Source of the DNA: CBDFHV01 sp965247705
GTDB lineage: Bacteria; Pseudomonadota; Alphaproteobacteria; Rhodospirillales; CAMCUA01
Assembly (NCBI GenBank): GCA_965247705.1
Contig: CBDFHV010000054.1
Location: 26,216-90,215, forward strand
Length of the DNA: 64,000 nt
Reading direction: 5' to 3'
Shown here one piece after another: positions 53,927 through 62,398 of the stretch; position 1 is the stretch's first letter, and every line of letters begins with the position of its first letter. Both the position numbers and the translations under genes were made by a program. The notes below the pieces were generated by a model that saw nothing but the letters and a program-made list of their open reading frames with translations, did no database searches and was not told where the DNA came from.

Positions 53927-55405
53927 CTAGGCGGCGCGAACCCCCCGCGCCTTGTCCGCCGACGCATTGATGGACGCGATGGCTTGGGCGGTTTCGTCGC
54001 CACCCTCCGATGCTTCGCCCACACCCACATTCGGATCCAGGCCCTCCATCGCCGCGTCCAAGGGCGACGGGCGGCCGGCCGCCTTGGCCGCCGTTTCCCC
54101 ATCGACGGCCGCCGCGACCAATAGTGCCTCCGCCCCATCCGCCCCGATCGCCGTATCGAACGCGATCGCCTTGGCCAACGTCGGGAACATCGCCGCGCCG
54201 CCCAACTCCATGATGGTCCGCATCCGGGCTTCCGCCTCCAGTCGCGCATCCGCCGCCGCTTGCGTCAGTTGCTCCGCCGTCAACGCCGCGCCGGTGCCCA
54301 CACCTGCGGAACCGCCGTCGCCGCCGCCGTCGCCCTGCCCCGTTTCGGTCTCTTCGTCCATGCCGCCATCCTCCATGTGTGGCATGCCGGCGCCATCTGC
54401 GGCCGCCGCCGGCATCAAAACCAATCCGGGGCCGCGCCCGGAAACCGCTTCGACCATCGCCGGCAATACCGCCGCCGGGTCCATCAATCCGTCCACCAGG
54501 CCCGCCGCCAAGGCGTCCGGCCCCCGGAAGATCGCCGCTTGTGTCTCGCGAACGGCGTTCGCCGACAGCGCCGGGCGGCCTTTTGCCACCGACGCAACAA
54601 ACCGGTCATATGTGGCCGCCATGCGGGCCAAGATTTCGTCCCGCGTTTGATCGTCCAGCGGCTCTAACGGGTTCCCCGCCGCCTTTCGCGCGCCGGCCGT
54701 CAGCATGGTTATTTTGACGCCCTCTTTTTGCAGCTTTCCGGAGATATCCGTATGCAGCGTAAGAACGCCAACCGATCCCACATGCCCCGTCAATTCCGGA
54801 ATGATGATCCGATCCGCCGCGCTGGCGATCGCGTACCCCGCCGACAGGGCGATATCCGTCGCGACGGCCCACACCGGCTTTTCCGCCCGCGTTGCAAAGA
54901 TTTCGTCCACCAACGGGAACAGGCCCGGCACTTCCCCGCCATGGGAATCGATATCGAAAAGCACACCCCGCACCGACGGATCCCCCCGCGCGGTTTCCAA
55001 CTTCAATCGCACCCCTTGATAGCTTGTCCGGCCCGACTCCGGATGCAGCGCGCCCTTGTTGACCAGCGTCCCGCGCACAGGAATCACCGCCACGCCGTCG
55101 CGAACGTGCATCAATTGTTCGGCCTGGAAGCCACTGCCGCCGGATTCCCCGGCACGCGCCGCCATCCCCAGGTCCGCCAACCGAACCCGCGCATTCGCAC
55201 CATGGCCCGGGACAACGAAGTAACCGCCCACCCCCGCCCGGTCCGCCAGAATCCCGAGGATGATTTGGGCTTTTCCCGGCTCGATCATTAACGGCGCATT
55301 CAACACCCGGGCGAACAGATGGGGGAAACTGACCACGTCACCCTCCATGGCCCCGCCCGTGTCGAGTGCCGCCAGGATCGCGTCCCGGGTATCGTCTTCG
55401 TTCAT
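53927..55405 (-). CDS. Phage S49-family prohead protease with scaffold-like C-terminus (lambda gpC/Nu3)
   Basis: The 492-residue protein has the S49/SppA fold with GVLFDIDSHGGEVPG, the nucleophile Ser188 in IALSAGYAIASAAD and the candidate general-base Lys241 in AGARKAAGNP, spaced as in lambda gpC. The C-terminal part (from about residue 341, MPHMEDGG) is acidic and glycine-rich with a helical segment and may act as the scaffold. An internal start there would mimic Nu3. Its start overlaps the portal stop. Confidence 0.87.
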   Translation of the reverse strand: MNEDDTRDAILAALDTGGAMEGDVVSFPHLFARVLNAPLMIEPGKAQIILGILADRAGVGGYFVVPGHGANARVRLADLGMAARAGESGGSGFQAEQLMHVRDGVAVIPVRGTLVNKGALHPESGRTSYQGVRLKLETARGDPSVRGVLFDIDSHGGEVPGLFPLVDEIFATRAEKPVWAVATDIALSAGYAIASAADRIIIPELTGHVGSVGVLTLHTDISGKLQKEGVKITMLTAGARKAAGNPLEPLDDQTRDEILARMAATYDRFVASVAKGRPALSANAVRETQAAIFRGPDALAAGLVDGLMDPAAVLPAMVEAVSGRGPGLVLMPAAAADGAGMPHMEDGGMDEETETGQGDGGGDGGSAGVGTGAALTAEQLTQAAADARLEAEARMRTIMELGGAAMFPTLAKAIAFDTAIGADGAEALLVAAAVDGETAAKAAGRPSPLDAAMEGLDPNVGVGEASEGGDETAQAIASINASADKARGVRAA

Positions 55406-56964
55406 CGGGCGTCCTCCAGTTCTTCCATGGTCGGCGCGTCCTCGGGACCGTCCAGGCGCGCCGCGCCGGCCCCCGGCATCGCCAGCCCCAACGCCTCATA
55501 GCGGTCCCGTTCGCGGGCGCGCTGTTCGGCGTCTTCCTCCCAATCGGACCCCCGCGCCGCCGCCTCCCGCTCCAAGGTCGTGACGCCGTTCGCCAGATCC
55601 TCCCCCGTCGCCTTGGCTTCCTTGAGCGGATCCACCGCGCCGCGCCCCGGCCCCGTCCAGGTGCCCCGCGTGTAGGCCGCGACGTTGTCGTAATAATCCG
55701 GCGCCTCGACTTCACCCAGGTTCACGGCTTCTTCCAGCCATAAAGCATAGGCCGGCCGATAGAAGTATTTGGCCAGGAACTCGCGCCGTCCCAGGAAGTG
55801 ACGCCACGCCTCCAGCAAGGCCGCCCGCGCGCTCGAATAGTTGGATTGGGAGAAGTCTTTCAACAGCAGTTCATAGGGAAGGTTGAGGCCCGCCGCCATG
55901 ATCCGCATCAGCGATTGGGTGAACGGCTGGAAAGAGTCGTTGGGCCGATCGGACTTGAACGATTTCAGTTCCTCCCCCGGGAACAGCCGAACCACGGCGT
56001 TGCGCCGCAACTTGATCGCTGGTTGCTTGTCCCGCGCGTCGACGTAGGCATTGCCATCGCCGAACATTTCCTGAATCGTCGCCCCATCCATGGGGCTTTG
56101 CAGGATGGCCGCGACCATGGCGTTCGTCAGCGCGCCCTGTAGCTCCGCCCGTTGATACTGACCAAGGGTATGGAAGTCGCCGACGATCGCGGCGAAGCCC
56201 GGCTTGCCCCGATGGACACCCGCCCGCTCCGGCTCGAAAACGTGCAGGACCTGGCGTCGCCCCCACGGAGTCTTCGCCTCGACCCGGTCCCATTTCAGAT
56301 CCTGCGGCGCCGCCAGGTGCAGGTCCCCGGGATGGGCGCGCTTCAGGTGATAGGCAATGGGCGCGCCCGCGTCGTCGATCTCGACCCCGCCCCGCATGCG
56401 CGGCCTGTCCATCGCGTTGTTCGGGTTGCACAGCCGATCCGCTTCGACCAATTGCAGCGCCGTCCGATAGCGCCGGCCCCGCTTGCGCGGCAGATAACGC
56501 GCCACCGCCAAGGCCTCACCGTTGGGGATCACCCCGCGCAGCGCCTGGACGGCCAACCCGTGCAAGTCCGCTTGCCCCGCCGCGTCCGCCTCGAATGTGG
56601 ATGCTTCGGCCCACGTCCGGAACTTCGCTTTCGTGGTCCGCGCCCACTCCCGCGCCCACTGGAAATCCCGCCCCAGGGCCACGTAGTCGGGCTTGGGCTG
56701 GCACACCAACCCCGTTGACCCCAGGATGTTGTCGACAAAGGTTTGCATCGCCCCCGATGCCAGACCGTGATTGCGGATCAGGTCCCGGGAGCGGGACGCC
56801 AGCCGTCCGCGGTCCCACAGCAAATCCACATCCGGCGATCCGGCGAACGGATTCCAGCTATCGAAATCGCCGCTTGTCTGCGATGCCCCATAGAAGGCTT
56901 CCGCCGACGGGGCGGGGGACAGCGGCAGATTGTCCGGGCCGTAGAGTGTGACGGCGTTCGGCAT
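55402..56964 (-). CDS. Phage portal protein, lambda family
   Basis: The 520-residue product carries DLLWDRGRLASRSRDLIRNHG, LASGAMQTFVDNILGSTGL, VEADRLCNPN and QPFTQSLMRIMAAGLNLPYELL, typical of lambda gpB portals. The dodecameric portal is the DNA entry vertex and binds the terminase. The stop overlaps the protease start by four bases. Confidence 0.92.
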   Translation of the reverse strand: MPNAVTLYGPDNLPLSPAPSAEAFYGASQTSGDFDSWNPFAGSPDVDLLWDRGRLASRSRDLIRNHGLASGAMQTFVDNILGSTGLVCQPKPDYVALGRDFQWAREWARTTKAKFRTWAEASTFEADAAGQADLHGLAVQALRGVIPNGEALAVARYLPRKRGRRYRTALQLVEADRLCNPNNAMDRPRMRGGVEIDDAGAPIAYHLKRAHPGDLHLAAPQDLKWDRVEAKTPWGRRQVLHVFEPERAGVHRGKPGFAAIVGDFHTLGQYQRAELQGALTNAMVAAILQSPMDGATIQEMFGDGNAYVDARDKQPAIKLRRNAVVRLFPGEELKSFKSDRPNDSFQPFTQSLMRIMAAGLNLPYELLLKDFSQSNYSSARAALLEAWRHFLGRREFLAKYFYRPAYALWLEEAVNLGEVEAPDYYDNVAAYTRGTWTGPGRGAVDPLKEAKATGEDLANGVTTLEREAAARGSDWEEDAEQRARERDRYEALGLAMPGAGAARLDGPEDAPTMEELEDAR

Positions 56965-56973
56965 GTCGTCCCC

Positions 56974-57207
56974 TTAAATCGGCCGCATGTAGACGCGGCG
57001 GGGCGTGGCCGCCGTGCCGCCAGCAACGGAAATCTGTTCTTTCAGGTCCGCGATGTAGGACCTCAAGGCCGCCACGTTCGCTTCCGAGTAGCGCACCTTC
57101 TCCCCGCCGGCCGTCTGGACTTCTTGCACGCCGGCCCCGGTTTGCAGGTTGTGATAGGCGAGTTCCGCCGCCGTCAACCACGTGTTCAGGGTTGCCAGAT
57201 CCGCCAT
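56974..57207 (-). CDS. Head-tail joining protein gpW family
   Basis: The 77-residue product (LATLNTWLTAAELAYHNLQTG, VRYSEANVAALRSYIADLK) has the size, helical pattern and position of lambda gpW, which closes the filled head. It lies between terminase and portal genes, with three and nine bases to its neighbours. Confidence 0.88.
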   Translation of the reverse strand: MADLATLNTWLTAAELAYHNLQTGAGVQEVQTAGGEKVRYSEANVAALRSYIADLKEQISVAGGTAATPRRVYMRPI

Positions 57208-57210
57208 CCG

Positions 57211-59064
57211 TCAGTCCTCGATCGATCCCGCATCGTCGTCGCCGGCCGGCGCGGACGGCGTTCGCGCCACCGGCCCATCCTCGATTTCACCCGCGCCCGC
57301 CACCGCGACCGCCGGGACTTCCACCGACGGGCCGCCGAACAGGGGCAAGTCGGAAGGATCGTCGATCGCCGGGACGCCCCGCTCCGCCAACCGATCGGCC
57401 CACCAACTCGCTGGCTTGTAATCCAGCCCCAGGCGTTCCGCCGCCGCCATGTTCAGGACCCGGACGTCCAACGGTTCGTTGGGCACCCCGGGCTTGGGAA
57501 GCCACTTCTTGCGCAGGCCGGCCGGCCCCATGGATTCGACCAGACTTTCCGCCGTCAGACCCTCGAAATAGGTTTCCGGATAGGACTTCGGGAAGTGGCA
57601 AAATCCCGGATCGAACGTCCGGCCGTCATCCGGCCACGCCAGGCGCAACAGGTCATAGAGATCCGCCTTCAGCGAATAGGTGCCGACCATCCATACGCCG
57701 ACCCCATACGCCCGGCCGCTGACCAGGATTTGTTGGCGCTTGCCCCTGGACAGATAGGGCGCGCTGGGGTTGCCGACCCCCTTGCACGCCATCACCCGTG
57801 CCGTCTTCGGCCGCGCCCACTTGTAAACGTTCTTGGTCTGAAACCCGGAGTCGATGGCCATCATGTCGATGGGCCACATGCGACCGAAAGAGTCCTCGTA
57901 TTTCCGCCCCAACCATGCGTCCAGGTCCGCCCACACCTGGGGCAACGCCGTGTTGCCCTCGATCACGTCGTAGGCGATGGACCAGGAATCGAGGCGACGG
58001 TTCCACGCCACCACCTCGACTTCGATCCGGTCCCCCTGGACGTCCCCGCCAGCCGTCAGCACCACACAGCCCGGCGGGATCCGATAGAGCGGATAATCCT
58101 CGCGGCGCTCGTGCAATTCCTTCCACGGCGGCGGGTCCCCGCCGTCTTTCCAGGCCTCCCCGCGCACTTGCTGGCAAAACACCTTTTCCCGGCGCGGCTT
58201 GCCCTTGGCGTTCAACCATTTTTCGACCAATCCATCCCAGGACGTGAAGGGCGAATAGAGTTGATTAATCGCGAAGCTAGGCGGCCGGCCCGGCGCCGCC
58301 GGCACCCATCGGCCCCGCGCCAGCATGTCCCGCTTTGCCGAGTGGGCGATCAGCGCGTGGCAATCCGCGCACTCGTATTCCGCCCCATGGGGCGGTTCTT
58401 CCCGATAGCGCAACCGCTCCCACAACAGGACCTGTTCGTGTCCGCAATGGGGGCACGAGACTTGATAGCGCCGTTGGTCCCCTTCCTCGAATTTGACCGT
58501 GATCCGGCATGTGGATTCTCGCCCCGGCGTGGACGGCTCGAATATCTTGCGGCTTTCCTGATAGGCGTCCGTCCGCGTGTCGACCTGGTCCGATGGGTCC
58601 CCCCGGCCGCCGACGTCTTCCTCCCATTCCGTGAGTTCGTCCTTCATCACCCTTTCGAGGGAATACATTTGCAGGGCGGCCGAACTGTTCGCCCCGCCGA
58701 TCATGCAGAACCCGCCTTCGAAGACCCGGAACAGGGTCGTCGATCCATCCGCCGACGCGCGCTTTTGCGGCCGCATGATCCCAGATAGTCCGGGGCTGGC
58801 CTGTTGAACCGGGTTCCACTTGGTCCGCATGTACCCCTTGGCCAGCCCGTCCGTGGGCTGGAACACCGCCGCCGGCCCCGGCGCCGTTGCCGCCAGATAT
58901 CCCATCCACCCGATGCCCAGGATGGTGAACCCCAATTGCGCGCCCTTCATGACCGGGATCCGTTCGGCCCCGTGGGCCGGCTCCAGGCATTCGGCGATCT
59001 CGCGCAAGTAAGGAACTTCCGACATGCGAAACTTGCCGGGACGGGGCGACACACCGCCCGGCAA
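57211..59064 (-). CDS. Phage terminase large subunit (gpA family)
   Basis: The 617-residue product has the ATPase motif VMKGAQLGFT (about residue 41), a zinc-finger pair CPHCGH and CADCH (about residues 203-235), and the nuclease domain with AGGDVQGDRIEVEVVAW and IDSGFQTKNVYKW. I give the first TTG (59062-59064), preceded by GGAGG. Conserved-looking residues SEWLEENVE lie just upstream in frame without an ATG or GTG, so the true start may be a rarer codon. It cuts and packages DNA. Confidence 0.9.
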   Translation of the reverse strand: MPGGVSPRPGKFRMSEVPYLREIAECLEPAHGAERIPVMKGAQLGFTILGIGWMGYLAATAPGPAAVFQPTDGLAKGYMRTKWNPVQQASPGLSGIMRPQKRASADGSTTLFRVFEGGFCMIGGANSSAALQMYSLERVMKDELTEWEEDVGGRGDPSDQVDTRTDAYQESRKIFEPSTPGRESTCRITVKFEEGDQRRYQVSCPHCGHEQVLLWERLRYREEPPHGAEYECADCHALIAHSAKRDMLARGRWVPAAPGRPPSFAINQLYSPFTSWDGLVEKWLNAKGKPRREKVFCQQVRGEAWKDGGDPPPWKELHERREDYPLYRIPPGCVVLTAGGDVQGDRIEVEVVAWNRRLDSWSIAYDVIEGNTALPQVWADLDAWLGRKYEDSFGRMWPIDMMAIDSGFQTKNVYKWARPKTARVMACKGVGNPSAPYLSRGKRQQILVSGRAYGVGVWMVGTYSLKADLYDLLRLAWPDDGRTFDPGFCHFPKSYPETYFEGLTAESLVESMGPAGLRKKWLPKPGVPNEPLDVRVLNMAAAERLGLDYKPASWWADRLAERGVPAIDDPSDLPLFGGPSVEVPAVAVAGAGEIEDGPVARTPSAPAGDDDAGSIED

Positions 59065-59123
59065 TTCAACGTTTTCCTCCAGCCATTCAGACGAAGGGGA
59101 CGTAACGGTCCGGGCGGATCCCG

Positions 59124-59714
59124 TCAGACCACGCGCCGCACGTCGTCGCCGTCGCTTGCGCCGTCGCCGCCGATGCCGTTTCCGCTGAAAGCATCCGACA
59201 CCGCCTCTAACGCTTTTTCGAGTTCACGCCGGACCAGGTCCCGTTCCCCCCGCCCCAGCCCCAGGCGGGCCGGAACCGCGAGGACCGCGTTGCGCACCGC
59301 CCGGGCCGCCCGGAACTGTTCGGCCCGCACCGTCTTCGCGTCCACCAGGTCGCCCAAGCGCTCGTGCAATCGCAATTCCGCGAGCCGCGCTTCGTTCGCT
59401 TCCTTCGCCGCGCGGGCTTTCGAGTAAAGGTTGCGCGCCGCCGCCGCGCCGTCATCGTCGGCCGGCGCGTGGTTGTCCCGGCTCGCCCCCGCGCCCGTTT
59501 CGGCGCTGGCCGGTTCGGTCATGATGGACCGTCCGTTGCGCCCCTTGCGCGGATCCGCCGCGGCCGCTATCGCCGCCTTCGCCCGAACCGGATCGATCCG
59601 CCCGTTTTCGTCCAGAACGATGCGCCCCGCGCGGACCAGATTGTTGACCCGTTGCCGCGTGACCCCCAAATCCCGCCCGAGTTCAGCTTGCGTTACCGTC
59701 TCCGCCGCTGCCAT
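59124..59714 (-). CDS. Phage terminase small subunit (Nu1-like)
   Basis: The 196-residue product has the N-terminal winged helix-turn-helix TQAELGRDLGVTRQRVNNLVRAGRI (about residues 8-32) that binds cos, and a helical oligomerisation part (NLYSKARAAKEANEARLAELRL). It overlaps the ParB-like gene start region by 32 bases. The motif pattern is that of DUF1441/Nu1 small terminases. Confidence 0.87.
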   Translation of the reverse strand: MAAAETVTQAELGRDLGVTRQRVNNLVRAGRIVLDENGRIDPVRAKAAIAAAADPRKGRNGRSIMTEPASAETGAGASRDNHAPADDDGAAAARNLYSKARAAKEANEARLAELRLHERLGDLVDAKTVRAEQFRAARAVRNAVLAVPARLGLGRGERDLVRRELEKALEAVSDAFSGNGIGGDGASDGDDVRRVV

Positions 59715-60339
59715 TGGTCGATCCCTTCCGCGAACGGCGTTCGCGCGTCACCGCCGCCGCCTCATAGCCTTGGGCCTTGACCGCTGCCAAGGCCTTGCCC
59801 TGGTCTTCGGCACTGCCGCAACGAATAACCACTTCGAAGATCGGCGCCGCCGGCGCTCCGCCGTCCCCGGCCGCCGTCTCGCTTGGGGGCGTTGGCGCCA
59901 AGCCCGCCATCATCTTGCGCACTTCGCCGTCCGTGAACCCCACCCCCTCAAGGTTCATGTCGAGCCCGCCCAAGGCCGCGATCTCTTGGGCCAGGATTTC
60001 CTTGTCCCAGCCCGCCAGGTCGGCGATCCGGTTGTCCGCCAGGATGTAGGCTTGCCGCGCCGGGCCGTCCAAGTGATCCACGACCACCACCGGGACTTCC
60101 TTCAAGCCGATCTGGCGGGCCGCCTGTATTCGGCCGTGACCCGCGAGCACGTTGCCGGCCTTGTCGGCGGCCACCGGGACGTTGAAGCCGAAACGCTGGA
60201 TGGACGCCCCTAAGGCCTTAAGCTGTTTCGGCGAATGGGTCCGCGCGTTGGCGCCGTAGGTCCGCAACCCGTCAACCGGCCAATACTCAAGGGCCGTGGG
60301 CGTTTGAGGCGTCCCGAACGTCAACCGCCAACCCTCCAA
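59683..60339 (-). CDS. ParB-like nuclease-domain phage protein
   Basis: The 218-residue product contains the ParB N-domain pattern: PVDGLRTYGANARTHSPKQL, VPVAADKAGNVLAGHGRIQAARQ and VPVVVVDHLDGPARQAYILADNR. Such proteins precede terminases in many prophages and often associate with DNA methylases. The frame begins with TTG at 60339, and the true start may be a few codons inside. It overlaps the TerS start by 32 bases. Confidence 0.8.
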   Translation of the reverse strand: MEGWRLTFGTPQTPTALEYWPVDGLRTYGANARTHSPKQLKALGASIQRFGFNVPVAADKAGNVLAGHGRIQAARQIGLKEVPVVVVDHLDGPARQAYILADNRIADLAGWDKEILAQEIAALGGLDMNLEGVGFTDGEVRKMMAGLAPTPPSETAAGDGGAPAAPIFEVVIRCGSAEDQGKALAAVKAQGYEAAAVTRERRSRKGSTNGSGGDGNAS

Positions 60340-60365
60340 ACGTCAACACCGTCAACCACGTCAAC
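60320..60365. repeat. GTCAAC repeats, three at 9-base spacing
   Basis: GTCAAC occurs at 60320, 60342, 60351 and 60360; the last three are exactly 9 bases apart (pattern GTCAACnnC). They lie at the start of the ParB-TerS-TerL block. They could be binding sites for TerS or a regulator, or repeated -35-like elements on the minus strand (GTTGAC). Confidence 0.5.
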
Positions 60366-60785
60366 CCGACTGCCGACCCCCGCCCGCTAGAAAACCATCG
60401 AACCTCAGGTGACTGCATACGGTCGCGCAATGGTAAGTACCTTTTTTCGCCGAACACGCAACATTCGGTCGCGCAACAATCGGTCGCCGTGGCGATGCCT
60501 TGCGACTTACGCCGACGGCTTCCCCGGTTTGCCATGGCCCGGACGCGGAAAGGCCGCCGGCCCTTGTCCAGGGCGAACGGCCCCGGCTGCACCGCGCCGC
60601 TTGCCAGTACGCGAAGGGTTCTCATCGCCGCCCCGTCATCATCCGACCTCAGCCTTTCCCACGAAAAAGCGCCTGCCGGAGTCTCCCCCGTGGGCGCACA
60701 AACACGAAACGCCCGGCGCGGTTCCCCGCCCGGGCGCATTTCGACAACTCGATTTAACGCTTCTGCCACAGATATCCCACATCTG
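60340..60785. other. Intergenic region between the packaging and replication modules
   Basis: About 446 bases separate the ParB-like gene and the unknown protein at 60786. It contains the GTCAAC repeats, two copies of CGGTCGCGCAA (60420-60430 and 60466-60476) with a third partial copy at 60481, and a terminator-like hairpin at 60710-60736. A minus-strand reading frame of about 150 codons is open here but begins inside the hairpin and has no recognisable family, so I do not call it a gene. A cos site could lie here. Confidence 0.5.
60710..60736 (-). terminator. Terminator-like hairpin after the replication genes
   Basis: CGCCCGG (60710-60716) pairs with CCGGGCG (60730-60736) around a 13-base loop. 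On the minus strand the stem is followed by TTTCGTGTTT. It lies about 50 bases after the stop of the gene at 60786, in the right direction to end the replication transcript. Confidence 0.45.
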
Positions 60786-61328
60786 TCAAGCCTGCCGTTC
60801 GCGCATCCACAGGGCGACCAGGATGCCGATGCCGCGCATGACTCGGCCATACTCGTTCAGGTGCTTGGGCCGCAGGGCGATGATGCCGGCGAGCCCCTTG
60901 ATCCAGCCCGGGACGTCGTTGGGGTTGTCGTCCCAGTGGCTGGTGATTCGCTCGACGCTGTCGCGGATGGTTCGGCCCTGCTCGTCCAGGCGGGCGCTCC
61001 ACAGCTTCCAGCGGGCGAGCTGCGCCGCGTCGAAGGCCGCTTGTGCGTCTGGGTCGGCAAGGGGAGGGTGGCGGTCAAGCTGGCGCCCGAATGTCACCCG
61101 CGCCGCGGCCTCGAAGGATTGCAACGCCGATTCCGCGTTCCCGTCGATCAGGCCTCGCTGCTTGAGTACGTCGACGGGGTGGGACGCCTTGTGGGGGTCT
61201 CCCTCGGGACCCACCAGGGCTCGCTTGCGCGCCATCCGCTTGTCGTGCTCCTGGCGCCGCCTCAGTCCAAGCGCAAGATCCGTCCTCGGCCGCCCCCGCG
61301 CCCCGCCCCTCGAACCCGGTCGCGCCAT
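60786..61328 (-). CDS. Phage protein of unknown function (replication module)
   Basis: The 180-residue basic, mostly helical protein (RRRQEHDKRMARKRALVGPEG at the N-terminus, RDSVERITSHWDDNPNDVPG, LAGIIALRPKHLNEYGRVM) starts at an ATG with GGCGGAG upstream. It is the last gene of the replication transcript. I do not recognise a family. Confidence 0.7.
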   Translation of the reverse strand: MARPGSRGGARGRPRTDLALGLRRRQEHDKRMARKRALVGPEGDPHKASHPVDVLKQRGLIDGNAESALQSFEAAARVTFGRQLDRHPPLADPDAQAAFDAAQLARWKLWSARLDEQGRTIRDSVERITSHWDDNPNDVPGWIKGLAGIIALRPKHLNEYGRVMRGIGILVALWMRERQA

Positions 61329-61352
61329 GCCGATCTCCGCCCGCCTGTTGCA

Positions 61353-61475
61353 TCAGTTTTTCACTGCGTTCTCGATGGCCCGCCGCAGCCGCTGCCACAC
61401 CCGCCGCGCCTCCTCCAGCGTGAAGGTCTCCGGCTTGCCGCGGATGGTGACGGTGACGGTCGGGGGCTGGTTCAT
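61353..61475 (-). CDS. Forty-residue phage protein of unknown function
   Basis: This small gene starts with ATG overlapping the stop of the replication protein (ATGA) and ends 24 bases before the next gene. Its product (TVTVTIRGKPETFTLEEAR, then VWQRLRRAIENAV) predicts a beta hairpin plus a helix. Tight coupling on both sides supports it as real; the function is unknown. Confidence 0.6.
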   Translation of the reverse strand: MNQPPTVTVTIRGKPETFTLEEARRVWQRLRRAIENAVKN

Positions 61476-62398
61476 GTCCTCGCTCCTTCGGGTTCCTCGG
61501 GCTCCGCAAAGCCATTGACCTCCGCCCACTCGGCGATCTCGGCCTCGCTGATCTGGTGCATACGCCGGTCGCCCAGATCGGCCTTCATGCGCTGGAGGTC
61601 GGCAACCTTGATGCCAAGGCCGTGGGCGAAGTTCTGGCGCTCGACGTAGATGGCCTCTTCGCCGCGGGTCATGCCGGTCTCGTAGCCGCCTTCCGCGCGG
61701 CCATTGCGCTGCGCGTTGTGGGCTTCGATGACGGGAGTGAACCAGCGCAGGCTTCGCAGGTCGGGGGGAGCCCGCACCATGGCGTCGGTGATGGCCGGCA
61801 GGATGTCGTCGTTGAGGGACCAGCCGTGTTCGAGCCACTCCTGGACGATTGTTCCGTTGTCGCCCCGCACCCGGATGTTTGGGTTGCCGATGATCCGCAT
61901 GACCGATGCCACTGCGGGGGGATCCCCATCGCTTTCGCCAGCAGCAGCCTCTTCGGCCTCGCGCGCGGAACCCAGTCTCCCAAGAATGCTGCTGCTATTA
62001 CCTTCCCTTCCTTGATCCCTTCCTTGATCCCTTCCGTCGGCGGGGCTCGGCGTAATTCGGCGGGGTTCCATGTTTTTGGGCGGTGGCGGGAGTTTTGAGG
62101 CGGTGCGTTTGTCTGTTTTTTGGTGCTTCGTGAAATTCATGATGGCTAAATATTCCGTGTTTTCAACGGCATACACGATCACCAACTTTTCCCGCCGAAG
62201 TTCCCCGAATAACGCCGACATGTCGGCGGGATCGGCGGGGAAAATCTGCATCTTAATTCGTTTCGGTGAGTAAACCATTCGGCCGTCGTCGTCGGCAAAG
62301 TTCAAAAGACCCAAAAACAGGAGCCTTGCCCACGGCGATAGCTCGACGATTTTCTCGTCCGTCCAGAACTCCGGCTTGATGGTTCGAATCCGCGCCAT
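61472..62398 (-). CDS. Phage replication protein (O-like / replisome organiser)
   Basis: The 308-residue product opens with ARIRTIKPEFWTDEKIVELSPWARLLFLG and FADDDGRM, the winged-helix N-terminus widespread in alphaproteobacterial phage replication proteins. A disordered linker (about residues 105-155) and a C-terminal helical domain follow. It likely binds the phage origin and loads the adjacent DnaB-type helicase. It ends overlapping the small gene at 61475. Confidence 0.75.
   Translation of the reverse strand: MARIRTIKPEFWTDEKIVELSPWARLLFLGLLNFADDDGRMVYSPKRIKMQIFPADPADMSALFGELRREKLVIVYAVENTEYLAIMNFTKHQKTDKRTASKLPPPPKNMEPRRITPSPADGRDQGRDQGREGNSSSILGRLGSAREAEEAAAGESDGDPPAVASVMRIIGNPNIRVRGDNGTIVQEWLEHGWSLNDDILPAITDAMVRAPPDLRSLRWFTPVIEAHNAQRNGRAEGGYETGMTRGEEAIYVERQNFAHGLGIKVADLQRMKADLGDRRMHQISEAEIAEWAEVNGFAEPEEPEGART

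Noticed and set aside
60320..60365. A CRISPR array
   Set aside because: The GTCAAC units are too short and the spacing too tight, with no spacers and no cas genes in the window.
60287..60739. A minus-strand frame of about 150 codons between the packaging and replication modules
   Set aside because: It begins within a terminator-like hairpin, overlaps the ParB-like gene start and has no recognisable pattern.
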